From positions 124,001-188,000 of the forward strand of contig NZ_JAELYA010000009.1 of the NCBI RefSeq assembly GCF_017589465.1: a stretch of 64,000 nucleotides of DNA, written 5' to 3'. The stretch comes from Pseudomonas schmalbachii (GTDB taxonomy: Bacteria > Pseudomonadota > Gammaproteobacteria > Pseudomonadales > Pseudomonadaceae). A program made the translations under genes and the position numbers. The notes under the pieces were generated by a model that saw only the letters and a list, made by a program, of their open reading frames with translations, was not told where the DNA came from and did not search any database. The stretch's first letter is position 1; each line of letters begins with the position of its first letter. Below, one piece after another: positions 26,071 through 33,867 of this stretch.

Positions 26071-26189
26071 CCCGGATTTACCTGCGCCTGCTCATCACCA
26101 TGCTCGGTGCGACCTTGCTCGCCCTGGCGTGGTGGGGCTGGCTGCACGGCGGACTGGCGTTGATGCAACTAGGCATGGGCAACTGCTGA
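26067..26189 (+). CDS. 40-residue membrane peptide coupled to the MFS transporter
   Basis: MTRIYLRLLITMLGATLLAL continues as a single membrane helix and ends LALMQLGMGNC. Its ATG overlaps the MFS stop as ATGA (26067-26070), a strong sign of translational coupling. One helix with a basic N-terminus suggests an accessory subunit of the transporter. The last base of its stop codon is the first base of the following 143-bp repeat element. I know of no named family. Confidence 0.65.
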   Translation: MTRIYLRLLITMLGATLLALAWWGWLHGGLALMQLGMGNC

Positions 26190-26331
26190 GAACCTGTTTA
26201 CGATCTGCTACGCGTCGGAAAAACTGCGTTGAAAACGGCATTCGGAGTGCTCATTTACTACTCGTAAACTCCGCTTCCTCAGCCGTTTTCGCCTTGTTTT
26301 TCTCTAGCTCGCGAGATCGTAAACAGGTTCT
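26189..26331. repeat. 143-bp palindromic element (M2) with perfect 18-bp inverted ends
   Basis: The ends AGAACCTGTTTACGATCT (26189-26206) and AGATCGTAAACAGGTTCT (26314-26331) are exact inverses. The inner stem GAAAACGGC (26231-26239) pairs with GCCGTTTTC (26282-26290), and CGGAGT/ACTCCG nests inside. The core CTCATTTACTACTCGTAAAC is shared with the elements at 23632 and, inverted, at 50108. There is no coding capacity, so it is a small non-autonomous element or a structured RNA. Confidence 0.8.
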
Positions 26332-26393
26332 GAAAGGTTTGCCGAGGGGCCGCCGGCGGCGTAGCGTGACGAAAAAATCCGAGGATCGACGCC

Positions 26394-26942
26394 ATGCGTG
26401 CCCGTCTGTTACCCATCGCCCTTGCCCTCTTGCCATTGTTCGCCCAGGCCGCCGATTGCCCGGCGTTGCTGCAGGGCGAGCTGATGAAGCTGCGCTCGAA
26501 GGAATCCCTCGACCTGTGCGAGCTCTACGCCGGCAAGCCGCTGGTGGTGGTGAACACCGCCAGCCACTGCGGCTTCACCCCGCAGTTCAAGGGGCTGGAA
26601 GCGCTCTACCAGCGCTACAAGGCGCAGGGCCTGGAAGTGCTCGGCGTACCCTCGGACGACTTCAAGCAGGAAGCCGCCGATAGCGCCGAGACGGCCAAGG
26701 TCTGCTACGGCAACTACGGCGTGACCTTCAACATGACCGCCGTGCAGCATGTCACCGGCGACGAGGCGATCCCGCTGTTCCGCGACCTGACGCAGCAGAG
26801 CGGCCAGGCGCCGCGCTGGAATTTCTACAAGTACGTGGTGGACCGCCAGGGCAGGGTGGTCGGCCAGTTCTCCAGCAAGACCACACCGGACGACCCGGCG
26901 CTGCAGGCCGCAGTGGAAAAGGCCATCGCCAGCACGCCGTGA
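26394..26942 (+). CDS. Periplasmic glutathione peroxidase-like protein
   Basis: A 182-residue protein with a clear signal peptide (residues 1-20, ending FAQAA). The peroxidase core shows [20 protein letters not shown], where Cys takes the place of selenocysteine, then [13 protein letters not shown] and [20 protein letters not shown] with the conserved Trp and Asn. Such Cys-type enzymes usually use thioredoxin-like donors rather than glutathione. Export to the periplasm is less common than the cytosolic form. GAGG precedes ATG 26394. Confidence 0.88.
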   Translation: MRARLLPIALALLPLFAQAADCPALLQGELMKLRSKESLDLCELYAGKPLVVVNTASHCGFTPQFKGLEALYQRYKAQGLEVLGVPSDDFKQEAADSAETAKVCYGNYGVTFNMTAVQHVTGDEAIPLFRDLTQQSGQAPRWNFYKYVVDRQGRVVGQFSSKTTPDDPALQAAVEKAIASTP

Positions 26943-26983
26943 GCGTAGGGCGGGTGCAACCCGCCATGATGCAACGCATGAAA

Positions 26984-27005
26984 AAGCCGGGTGAAAACCC
27001 GGCTT
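26984..27005. terminator. Shared intrinsic terminator between glutathione peroxidase and FadL genes
   Basis: AAGCCGGGT and ACCCGGCTT form a perfect nine-base stem with a four-base loop. Read on the minus strand it is followed by TTTC, which suits the converging FadL gene; on the plus strand the trailing TTCTTCGTTTC is weaker. A single-arm GTAGGGCGGGTGCAACCCGC repeat lies just before it at 26945-26966. Confidence 0.8.
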
Positions 27006-27023
27006 CTTCGTTTCAGCTGGCTA

Positions 27024-28376
27024 TCAGAAGCGATAGGTCAGCTGCGTGCCCAGGATGTGCGCGGTGTTGTCGTACTTGGCGCTGTAGGCCGGTTGCAGGG
27101 CGGAGCTGGCCTCGTGGTTCACGCCGGCAGTGGTTTCCCACAGGTAGCCGTAGGCCACGTCGATGGTCAGGTCGTCGTTCGGCGAATAGCCGGCGCCCAG
27201 GGTGAAGACCTTGCGGTCGCCCACCGGGATACGCACGCTGCGATTGTCGTTCCGGGCCGGCGACGGATCGTAGGCGAAGCCGGTACGCAGCACCCATTGC
27301 TTGTCCAGCTGGTAGGACGCACCGATGGCGCCGGACCAGGTGTCTTGCCAGTCCAGTTCTTCGCTGACGGTGCCGAAGAGTGCCTGGCCGATCGGGTTGG
27401 TGAAGCCGGTGTTGTCCACCACGATGGACTTCAGGCGGCTCCAGCGGGTCCAGGTGGCGCCGATGTAGCCGGTCCAGCGGTCGTCGAACTTGTGGGTGAT
27501 GGAGGTATCCACCGACTCCGGCAGGGTGATGTCCAGGGTGGCGTCGTACTTGCCGTTCACCAGCGGGCCCAGCGGTGCGGCAGGCAGGCCCGGGTTGAGC
27601 GCAGAGGCCGGCACGTTCGGGGCATTCTTGATCTTGGTGCTGCCTTCCAGCTCGTACTTGACCTTGGAGTGGTAGGTGGCGCCCCAGGTGGTGTCGTCGC
27701 TCAGGTCGACCATCACGCCGAGGTTGAAGCCGGCGGCGACGTCATCGCCCTTGATACGCACGGCGGTGTCCTGGCCGTTGCCGCCAATCGCGGAAGGGAT
27801 GGGCGCGGTGTTCAGGTCGCTGTCCAGCTTGCCATCGATGCGGTTGAAGGTCGGGCCGAAGCCGACGGAAACCCGGTCGTTGAACTTGTAGGCCAGGGTC
27901 GGCTGGATGGTGATGACCCGCACGCGGCTGTTGGAGCCGTGGGAGCGGCCGGCGAAGCTGCTTTCGTAGTCGTTGACGATACCGTAGGGCGCGTAGATGC
28001 CGAGGCCAAAGGTGACCTTGTCGTCCAGTGGGGTGGCGAAGTAGCCGAACGGAACGGCGCTGAGCGGTACCGAATCCCCTTTGCTGGTGCCCAGGGCGCG
28101 GTTGGCGCCGCGGGAGCCGCCCTGCGCATCGCTGATGTCGTCCTTGGCGGCGACCAGCGCGAGACCGCCGCTGATCTCGGTGCGCTTGAGCTTGCTCAGG
28201 CCGGCCGGGTTGCCGAACACGGTGCTGGCGTCGATCGGGGTGGAAGCGCGGCCGGCGTAGGCGGTGCCCGCGGTGCTGACGCTCTGCTCGTTGATCTGGA
28301 AGCCGTTTGCGAGGGTATGGGTGGAAATGGCGCCAATGGTCAGGGCCAGGGTGGACTTAAGCCATGTTTTTTTCAT
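27024..28376 (-). CDS. FadL/OmpP1-family outer-membrane transporter
   Basis: A 450-residue protein. The signal peptide ends STHTLA, and the mature N-terminus NGFQINEQSVSTAGTAYAGR forms the FadL plug segment with its FGNPAGL motif at about 70-76. The rest alternates as a 14-strand barrel and ends AHILGTQLTYRF with a terminal Phe. FadL proteins let long-chain fatty acids or other hydrophobic compounds diffuse through the outer membrane. ATG 28376 has AGGAG upstream. It is a single-gene unit with its own terminator. Confidence 0.92.
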   Translation of the reverse strand: MKKTWLKSTLALTIGAISTHTLANGFQINEQSVSTAGTAYAGRASTPIDASTVFGNPAGLSKLKRTEISGGLALVAAKDDISDAQGGSRGANRALGTSKGDSVPLSAVPFGYFATPLDDKVTFGLGIYAPYGIVNDYESSFAGRSHGSNSRVRVITIQPTLAYKFNDRVSVGFGPTFNRIDGKLDSDLNTAPIPSAIGGNGQDTAVRIKGDDVAAGFNLGVMVDLSDDTTWGATYHSKVKYELEGSTKIKNAPNVPASALNPGLPAAPLGPLVNGKYDATLDITLPESVDTSITHKFDDRWTGYIGATWTRWSRLKSIVVDNTGFTNPIGQALFGTVSEELDWQDTWSGAIGASYQLDKQWVLRTGFAYDPSPARNDNRSVRIPVGDRKVFTLGAGYSPNDDLTIDVAYGYLWETTAGVNHEASSALQPAYSAKYDNTAHILGTQLTYRF

Positions 28377-28543
28377 TGTAAGAGCAACTCCTGTGTTGAA
28401 CGGCGCGCAAACTACCAAGATTTCCAGTCCATTGGTAGTGCGACAATTTGTGCCTTACTGCAGGAATTTTCCAGAGAAAATGCAGCTATCTAGGCATCAA
28501 TTGCTGGGAAATTGATTCTGACTGATCGGTCATCTAATGGCAT

Positions 28544-29023
28544 TCATGCGGCATGGCTGAGATTGCCGATGAAGTTCTGCCAGGCGTCGACGAAATCGTG
28601 CAGGCATCCGTTGGGATGGAAGACCCGTCGCCAGATGCGCGCCTGGCCCAGGTGATCGCTGGCGGAGGGTAGGGGGAGCTGTTCCGCTTCGATCAGCATC
28701 CAGGCGATGGCGGTGCTGTAGCGCAGGTTGACGGTCAGCTCCAGGTGCGGGGCGGCGAGGAAGGCGTGCTGGCTGGCCAGGCCGCGAACCCGGCTGGCGA
28801 GGTCGGGATCGCGGGCCAGGTAACGGTCCCAGAGGTTCTGGTGGCGGCTTTCGGTGATGCGGAACAGGCCGTGGCCGTGGCGGTCGTCGAGGGCGCTGCC
28901 GAGCGCCGACTGGCAGGCGGCGGTGCCGAGCAGCAAGGCTTCGGCGGCGGCGCTATGGCGTTCCAGGTAGATCAGGGTGGGGCGGATGACATGCTGGCAC
29001 AGATCGCTCGCTGCTATACCCAT
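28544..29023 (-). CDS. Hypothetical protein resembling a phage-associated family
   Basis: A 159-residue protein. Sequences of this type (GTAACQSALG, GLFRITESRHQNLWDRYLAR, NLRYSTAIAWMLIEAEQLPL, AWQNFIGNL) recall to me a protein family common in Pseudomonas phages and prophages, with an all-helical lysozyme-like pattern. I rely on memory for that and cannot test it. A Glu at a possible catalytic position (TESRH) is present. ATG 29023 has GAGG five bases upstream. No other phage gene lies nearby, so it may be a domesticated orphan. Confidence 0.65.
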   Translation of the reverse strand: MGIAASDLCQHVIRPTLIYLERHSAAAEALLLGTAACQSALGSALDDRHGHGLFRITESRHQNLWDRYLARDPDLASRVRGLASQHAFLAAPHLELTVNLRYSTAIAWMLIEAEQLPLPSASDHLGQARIWRRVFHPNGCLHDFVDAWQNFIGNLSHAA

Positions 29024-29264
29024 GATGACCTCGTCCTCATATGGACGGCGGGGCTGGGCGTTGTGGCAGCTTCTGATAATTTTCCTGGGCCCCGCCGTAA
29101 GCGGACTTAGCCGCTCCACTTGAAGTCTAGTGCGATCTTTGTGCTGTAAAGGACTGTTTTTAAATTGTTTTGATTTCCCAGTTATTTTCCATATGCCCTG
29201 TGGAAATTAACCGGCGCTGCATGCCGCTCAAGTCGGCAGCGGGTGAAGCGGGAGATCCAGCGAT

Positions 29265-29329
29265 CCGTAGGGCGGGTGCAACCCGCCGTTTCCAGGCGAG
29301 GAATCTGGTGGGTTGCACCCGCCCTACGG
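29265..29329. repeat. Palindromic repeat, GTAGGGCGGGTGCAACCC family (copy C1)
   Basis: CCGTAGGGCGGGTGCAACCC is mirrored by GGGTTGCACCCGCCCTACGG. A second full copy lies at 54762-54823 and a lone arm at 26945. The surrounding gap 29024-29359 is otherwise empty; 29140-29210 is noticeably AT-rich for this genome and may hold the promoter of the hypothetical gene to its left. Confidence 0.8.
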
Positions 29330-29359
29330 ATTTTCCGGCAAGCCGCCGCTCGCAGGCGC

Positions 29360-30214
29360 CTAGTCGCCGGTGGCGATGGGGTGGCGCGAGTCGTTGATCC
29401 ACTCGCTCCAGGAGCCGGCGTACAGGCGGCCCAGCGGGTAGCCGGCGAGGCTGAGGGCGAACAGGTTGTGGCAGGCGGTGACGCCGGAGCCGCAATAGGC
29501 CACCAGCTCTTCCGCCGGACGGCCGCGCAGCAGGGCGGCGAAGCGCTGGTGCAGCTGTTCCGCCGGGAGGAAGCGGCCGTCGCTGCCGAGGTTGTCGGTG
29601 AAGGCGGCGCACTGCGCTCCGGGAATGTGGCCGGCGACCGGGTCGATCGGTTCCACCTCGCCGCGGAAGCGCGGCAGGCCACGGGCGTCGAGCAGCGGCA
29701 GTTGCGGGTCGTCGAGCAGCGTGGCGAGCCCGGCCGCATCGATCAGCAGGCTGTCGTCCGCTTCGCCGTGGAAGTCGCCACGGGTGATGGCGATTTCCGC
29801 GGTGGTCTGCGCCAGTCCCGCGGCGCGCCAGGCCGCCAGGCCGCCGTCCAGCAGGTAGACGCCATCGCGCTTGCCGAGCCACAGCAGCAGCCACCAGGCG
29901 CGTGCGGCAAAGGCGCCCTGGCCGTCGTCGTAGAGCACCACCTGGCTGTCGTTATCCACACCCCAGCCGCGCAGGCGGCGGACGAAGATATGCGGGTCGG
30001 GCAGCGGATGGCGGCCGGTCACGCCCTTGGTCACCGGGCCGGACAGGTCTTCCTCGAGGTCCGCATAGAGTGCGCCGGGAATGTGGTTCTCGCGGTAGAC
30101 GCGCGCCCCGTAGCCGGGATCGTCGAGGGCGAAGCGGCAGTCGAGTATTACCAGGTCGGGTTCCTCCAGGCGGGCTGCCAGTTGTTGCGGGCTGATGAGG
30201 CGGGCGAGGGCCAT
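29360..30214 (-). CDS. Sulfurtransferase (3-mercaptopyruvate/thiosulfate type)
   Basis: A 284-residue tandem-rhodanese protein. The N-terminal inactive domain covers about 1-140, with VILDCRFALDDPGYGARVY and HIPGALYADLEEDLSG. The C-terminal domain carries the active Cys in AYCGSGVTACHN at about 235. The loop CGSGVTA is the mercaptopyruvate sulfurtransferase version rather than the CRKGVT of thiosulfate enzymes. It transfers sulfur to thiols or cyanide in the cytosol. It is divergent from rnd, an order I recall from P. aeruginosa. Confidence 0.9.
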   Translation of the reverse strand: MALARLISPQQLAARLEEPDLVILDCRFALDDPGYGARVYRENHIPGALYADLEEDLSGPVTKGVTGRHPLPDPHIFVRRLRGWGVDNDSQVVLYDDGQGAFAARAWWLLLWLGKRDGVYLLDGGLAAWRAAGLAQTTAEIAITRGDFHGEADDSLLIDAAGLATLLDDPQLPLLDARGLPRFRGEVEPIDPVAGHIPGAQCAAFTDNLGSDGRFLPAEQLHQRFAALLRGRPAEELVAYCGSGVTACHNLFALSLAGYPLGRLYAGSWSEWINDSRHPIATGD

Positions 30215-30403
30215 GGGACGGGCTCCTGTGTCGTGGCATGTTGTCAGGCATCATAAAACTACTTATGCGGTAAATGCGCTGGCATTCTGCTGCGTTCCAA
30301 GCCTCCCGCCGGCAACCCGGGGAACAATTCCTCGTCGTGGAATGAGCTGCGGCGGACGCTGCCGCCAATCGCGCGGAATGCCCGTGAGCGGGCAGCCCTC
30401 CTA

Positions 30404-30409
30404 TATAAT
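30404..30409 (+). promoter_or_regulatory. Possible -10 box of the rnd promoter
   Basis: TATAAT lies 56 bases before the GTG of rnd in the 251-base spacer to the sulfurtransferase gene. No good -35 box is seen at the right distance, but GCCCGTGAGCGGGC (30380-30393) forms a hairpin there. This is a weak prediction based on the -10 alone. Confidence 0.35.
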
Positions 30410-30465
30410 GCTGCGCATTTGCCACGGGCCGCCGGCAAACCCCGGCAGCCCTCAAGGAGATTTTC

Positions 30466-31590
30466 GTGAGCGCACTCGATATCCAGTGGATTCGTGACGA
30501 TGCCAGCCTGGAGCGGCAATGCCACGACTGGAAACAGCGGCCGTACCTCGCAATCGATACCGAGTTCATGCGTGTCGATACCTTCTACCCCGCAGCCGGC
30601 CTGGTGCAGGTGGGTGACGGCGAGCGGGCCTGGCTGATCGATCCGCTGCTGATCCGCGACTGGTCGCCGTTCGCCGCCGTGCTGGAAGCGCCGGAGGTGG
30701 TCAAGGTGTTCCATGCCTGCGGCGAAGACCTCGAAGTGTTCCAGCGCCTCACCGGCAGCCTGCCGCAACCGCTGTTCGATACCCAACTGGCCGCTGCCTA
30801 TCTCGGCATGGCGTTTTCGATGGGCTACTCGAAGCTGGTGCTGGAGATCCTCGGCGTCGACCTGCCGAAGGACGAAACCCGCTCCGACTGGCTGCAGCGC
30901 CCGCTCACCGAGATGCAGGTGCGCTACGCCGCCGAGGACGTCCAGCACCTGGCCGAACTCTACGTCCGCCTCGACCCGCGCCTCAGCGACGAGAAGCGTG
31001 CCTGGCTGCTGGCCGATGGCGCCGACCTGGTGCGCAACCAGACCCGCGTCAGCGATCCGCAGGAAGCCTGGCGCGACGTCAAGCTGGCGTGGAAGCTGAA
31101 CCCGGCGCAACTGGCGGTGCTGCGCGAGCTGTGCGTCTGGCGCGAGGAACAGGCGCGGCTGCGAAACCAGCCGCGCAGCCGCGTGCTGCGCGAGCAGACG
31201 CTGTGGCCGCTGGCGCGTTTCCAGCCGAGTGACAAGGTGGCGCTGGCACGCGTCGAGGAAATGCACCCGCGCACCGTGCGCCAGGACGGCGACACCCTGA
31301 TCGCGCTGATCGCCCACGCGGCGGCCCTGCCGTCCAGCGAGTGGCCGGAGGTCCTGCCGGAGCCACTGCCGCGCGAGGCCAGTCCGCTGTTGAAGAAGCT
31401 GCGCGAAGTCGGCCAGCGCCAGGCCGAACGGCTGGGCATGGCGCCCGAGCTGATGCTGCGCAAGAAAGTCCTCGAGGCGCTGCTGAAGAGCGGCTACCCC
31501 GATGGTCCCTACCAGTTGCCCGATTCCCTGCAAGGCTGGCGCCGCGAACTGATGGGCCAGGCCTTGCTGGATTGCCTGGCCGCCCATTGA
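30466..31590 (+). CDS. rnd: Ribonuclease D
   Basis: A 374-residue 3'-5' exoribonuclease that trims tRNA precursors and other structured RNAs. The DEDD exonuclease core occupies about residues 1-170: [14 protein letters not shown] (first Asp and Glu), [13 protein letters not shown] and [13 protein letters not shown]. Two HRDC-like helical domains follow, for example [20 protein letters not shown]. The start is GTG 30466 with AGGAG eight bases upstream. It is co-transcribed with ycgL, which begins 20 bases after its stop. Confidence 0.95.
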   Translation: MSALDIQWIRDDASLERQCHDWKQRPYLAIDTEFMRVDTFYPAAGLVQVGDGERAWLIDPLLIRDWSPFAAVLEAPEVVKVFHACGEDLEVFQRLTGSLPQPLFDTQLAAAYLGMAFSMGYSKLVLEILGVDLPKDETRSDWLQRPLTEMQVRYAAEDVQHLAELYVRLDPRLSDEKRAWLLADGADLVRNQTRVSDPQEAWRDVKLAWKLNPAQLAVLRELCVWREEQARLRNQPRSRVLREQTLWPLARFQPSDKVALARVEEMHPRTVRQDGDTLIALIAHAAALPSSEWPEVLPEPLPREASPLLKKLREVGQRQAERLGMAPELMLRKKVLEALLKSGYPDGPYQLPDSLQGWRRELMGQALLDCLAAH

Positions 31591-31610
31591 GCGCGCGCCG
31601 CGGAGAACCC

Positions 31611-31904
31611 ATGAAACGTATCTGCTCCATCTACAAGAGTCCGCGCAAGAACGAGATGTACCTGTACGTCGACAAGCGCGATGCCCTGCAACGCGTGCCC
31701 GAGGCGCTGCTGGCGGTGTTCGGCGCGCCGCAGCACGTCTTCGACCTGCTGCTCACCCCCGAGCGCAAGCTGGCGCGGGAAGATATCGGCAAGGTGCTGG
31801 AGAACATCGAGTCGCAAGGCTTCCACCTGCAGATGCCGCCGGGCGAGGAAGAGTACATCGAGCACCTGCCGGAAGAACTGCTGCGCATGAACGACCCGCT
31901 CTGA
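31611..31904 (+). CDS. ycgL: YcgL-domain protein
   Basis: A 97-residue protein of the YcgL family: [20 protein letters not shown], an [20 protein letters not shown] helix region, and an end in [12 protein letters not shown]. It has a small alpha/beta fold of unknown function, found next to rnd in many gammaproteobacteria. GGAGAA precedes the ATG. It is followed by a strong terminator, so rnd-ycgL is a closed two-gene unit. Confidence 0.93.
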   Translation: MKRICSIYKSPRKNEMYLYVDKRDALQRVPEALLAVFGAPQHVFDLLLTPERKLAREDIGKVLENIESQGFHLQMPPGEEEYIEHLPEELLRMNDPL

Positions 31905-31908
31905 CGCA

Positions 31909-31931
31909 GCGGGCGCTGGCCCGCCTTTTTT
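31909..31931 (+). terminator. Intrinsic terminator of rnd-ycgL
   Basis: GCGGGC and GCCCGC form the stem, followed within two bases by six T residues (31926-31931). It begins five bases after the ycgL stop. Confidence 0.85.
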
Positions 31932-31980
31932 CAAGCCGTGAACTGGTACCGTGCTGGCACTGTGCAACTTCACGGCTTGA
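31931..31980. repeat. Perfect 12-bp inverted repeat after the terminator
   Basis: TCAAGCCGTGAA (31931-31942) and TTCACGGCTTGA (31969-31980) are exact inverses around 26 bases that contain GTGCTGGCAC. It resembles none of the dispersed families here. It could be an operator or leader hairpin for the downstream hydroxyacid dehydrogenase, whose start lies 183 bases on. The stretch 31981-32162 otherwise holds nothing recognisable. Confidence 0.55.
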
Positions 31981-32162
31981 GCGCATTATGGGACGACAAA
32001 AATGCCACGCAGGTATGGAACGCCTGGACTTTGGCTGTGTCCAATCGCCCCCGTACACCTGCCGGAACAATCGCTGACTAAATGCAGGGATGAAGTCATT
32101 GAAGCGAACCATGATGCGCCAGATGGAACAGCCACAACGCCCGGGCGGCACGGTATAACGCC

Positions 32163-33095
32163 ATGCGCCTGCTCATTCTCGATCGCGAACACAAACTCTA
32201 CGCCGCGCTGATCATGGCCGCCGAACCCGGCCTCGTCGTGGTTTCCGGCAACGATCCCGACGCCCTGCAGGATGCCGCCGCTGAATGCCCGGTATGGCTC
32301 GGTGAGCCGGACCTGGTCGGCGCGATGCTGCGCAAGGGCGTATTCCCGGTCTGGGTGCAGTCGACCTGGGCCGGCATCACGCCGCTGCTCGCCGACGACC
32401 TGCCGAAGGACTACACCCTGACCCGCGCGGTGGGGATCTTCGGCCAGGTGATGGCCGAATACCTGCTCACCTACCTGCTCGCCCACGAGCGGCAACTGCT
32501 CGGCCGGCTGGCCAGCCAGGTCGGCGCGCAGTGGGACGACCGCCCGCCGGGCAGCCTGCACGGCCGGCAGGTGCTGATCGTCGGCGCCGGCGAGATCGGC
32601 CAGGCGGTGGCGCATCTGCTGGCGCCCTTCGGCGTCGAACTGGTTGGCGTGGCGAGCACGGCGCGCGCGCTGTCGCCGTTCAACCGGGTCGGCTCGCTGG
32701 CCGATCTGCCGCGCCTGGTGCAGACCGCCGACTACGTGATCAACCTGCTGCCGGATACCCCGGACACCCGCGATATCTACGACCTGGCGCTGTTCAAGCG
32801 GATGAAGCCGAGCGCCCTGTTCGTCAACGCCGGGCGCGGAACCGCGGTGGTCGACGCCGACCTGACCGCCGCCCTGGAGGCCAACCAGTTGGCCGGCGCG
32901 GTGATCGACGTCTGCCGCGAGGAGCCGCTGCCGGCGCAGCACCCGTTCTGGCTCACGCCGCGCCTGCTGCTCACCGGCCACACCGCCGCGCCGACCCTGC
33001 CGGGACTGATGGTGCAGCTGTTCCGCGATAACCTGGCGCGCTTCTGGGCGGGGCAGGGGCTGCGCGGCGAAGTGGATTTCACCCGGGGTTATTGA
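32163..33095 (+). CDS. D-2-hydroxyacid dehydrogenase, GhrA-like
   Basis: A 310-residue NAD(P)-dependent reductase of the glyoxylate/hydroxypyruvate A type. It shows the nucleotide motif VLIVGAGEIGQAVAHLLAPF, the catalytic Arg in NAGRGTAVVDAD, Glu in VIDVCREEPLP and the His of LTGHTAAPTLP. The N-terminal FPVWVQSTWAGITPLL is typical of GhrA. It probably reduces glyoxylate or hydroxypyruvate in the cytosol. It lies between rnd-ycgL and ycgN, an order I recall from P. aeruginosa. Confidence 0.85.
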   Translation: MRLLILDREHKLYAALIMAAEPGLVVVSGNDPDALQDAAAECPVWLGEPDLVGAMLRKGVFPVWVQSTWAGITPLLADDLPKDYTLTRAVGIFGQVMAEYLLTYLLAHERQLLGRLASQVGAQWDDRPPGSLHGRQVLIVGAGEIGQAVAHLLAPFGVELVGVASTARALSPFNRVGSLADLPRLVQTADYVINLLPDTPDTRDIYDLALFKRMKPSALFVNAGRGTAVVDADLTAALEANQLAGAVIDVCREEPLPAQHPFWLTPRLLLTGHTAAPTLPGLMVQLFRDNLARFWAGQGLRGEVDFTRGY

Positions 33096-33184
33096 GCAAA
33101 TTTTGACCAATGGTCGCCTGCGCTTGGCCGGCGACCGCGTCAGGCTTAGACTTGGCGCCCCGTGAAATGCCCCCTACCAAGAAA

Positions 33185-33634
33185 ATGGCCGCCAAAGTCG
33201 AACCCTTCTGGAAACGCAAGACCCTCGCCCAGCTCGATCAGGATGAATGGGAGTCGCTCTGCGATGGCTGCGGCCTGTGCTGCCTGCAGAAGCTCGAAGA
33301 CGAGGACGACGGCAGCGTCTACTACACGCGCATAGCCTGCAAACTGCTCGACCTGAAGACCTGCCGCTGCAGCGACTACGCCAACCGCCGCGCCAGCGTG
33401 CCGGACTGCATCCAGCTCACCCCCGCGCAAGCCGACGAATTCCAGTGGCTGCCGCCGACCTGCGGCTATCGCCTGGTCGCCGAGGGCAAGGACCTGCCGC
33501 TCTGGCACCACCTGGTCTGCGGCGATCCGGACGCGGTGCACCATGAGCGCATCTCGCAGTCCGGCCGCATGCTCAGCGAAACCCAGGTGGCCGAGGACGA
33601 CTGGGAAGACTATCTAATCTTCCGCGCCGGCTAG
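33185..33634 (+). CDS. ycgN: YcgN-family cysteine-cluster protein (UPF0260)
   Basis: A 149-residue protein. CDGCGLCC at about residues 31-38 and further Cys in [16 protein letters not shown] and VPDCIQL form the conserved cluster of the YkgJ/YcgN type, which binds zinc or an iron-sulfur centre. Function is unknown. The start at 33185 ([10 protein letters not shown]) fits the family; an in-frame ATG at 33167 adds six residues without better ribosome binding. Confidence 0.9.
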   Translation: MAAKVEPFWKRKTLAQLDQDEWESLCDGCGLCCLQKLEDEDDGSVYYTRIACKLLDLKTCRCSDYANRRASVPDCIQLTPAQADEFQWLPPTCGYRLVAEGKDLPLWHHLVCGDPDAVHHERISQSGRMLSETQVAEDDWEDYLIFRAG

Positions 33635-33720
33635 ATCCCTCCCGAACCTTCTATCCCCATGGTGGTGCGTATTTCCGTTCCACTGTGGGTACCCGCGCCT
33701 GTTTCAGTTCAAAAATTGAC

Positions 33721-33750
33721 GAGAATCATTTTCGATTGAGAGTGATTCTC
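33721..33750. promoter_or_regulatory. Fur-like operator upstream of the TonB receptor operon
   Basis: GAGAATCA (33721-33728) and TGATTCTC (33743-33750) are exact inverses. The two overlapping 7-1-7 frames GAGAATCATTTTC and TGAGAGTGATTCTC each match about 11 of 15 positions of the Fur consensus as I know it. A TTGAC (33716-33720) abuts the site and could be the -35 box. Iron repression is the simplest reading. It does not look like the Zur box I recall for Pseudomonas. Confidence 0.7.
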
Positions 33751-33867
33751 CTAGTCTGCGCTGCAACTTTCACCGCCGGCCGCAACCCGTCGGCGTGAAT
33801 CCCTCCAGCCAGCCAGGGACCAGAGCCCAAGCCAGCCGCTAACCACTCACTCTTGTTGGAGTTGAAT

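Noticed and set aside
31988-32077. A 29-codon frame starting ATGGGACGACAAAAATGC
   Set aside because: It is short, with no clear ribosome site, no hydrophobic or conserved pattern and no coupling to a neighbour.
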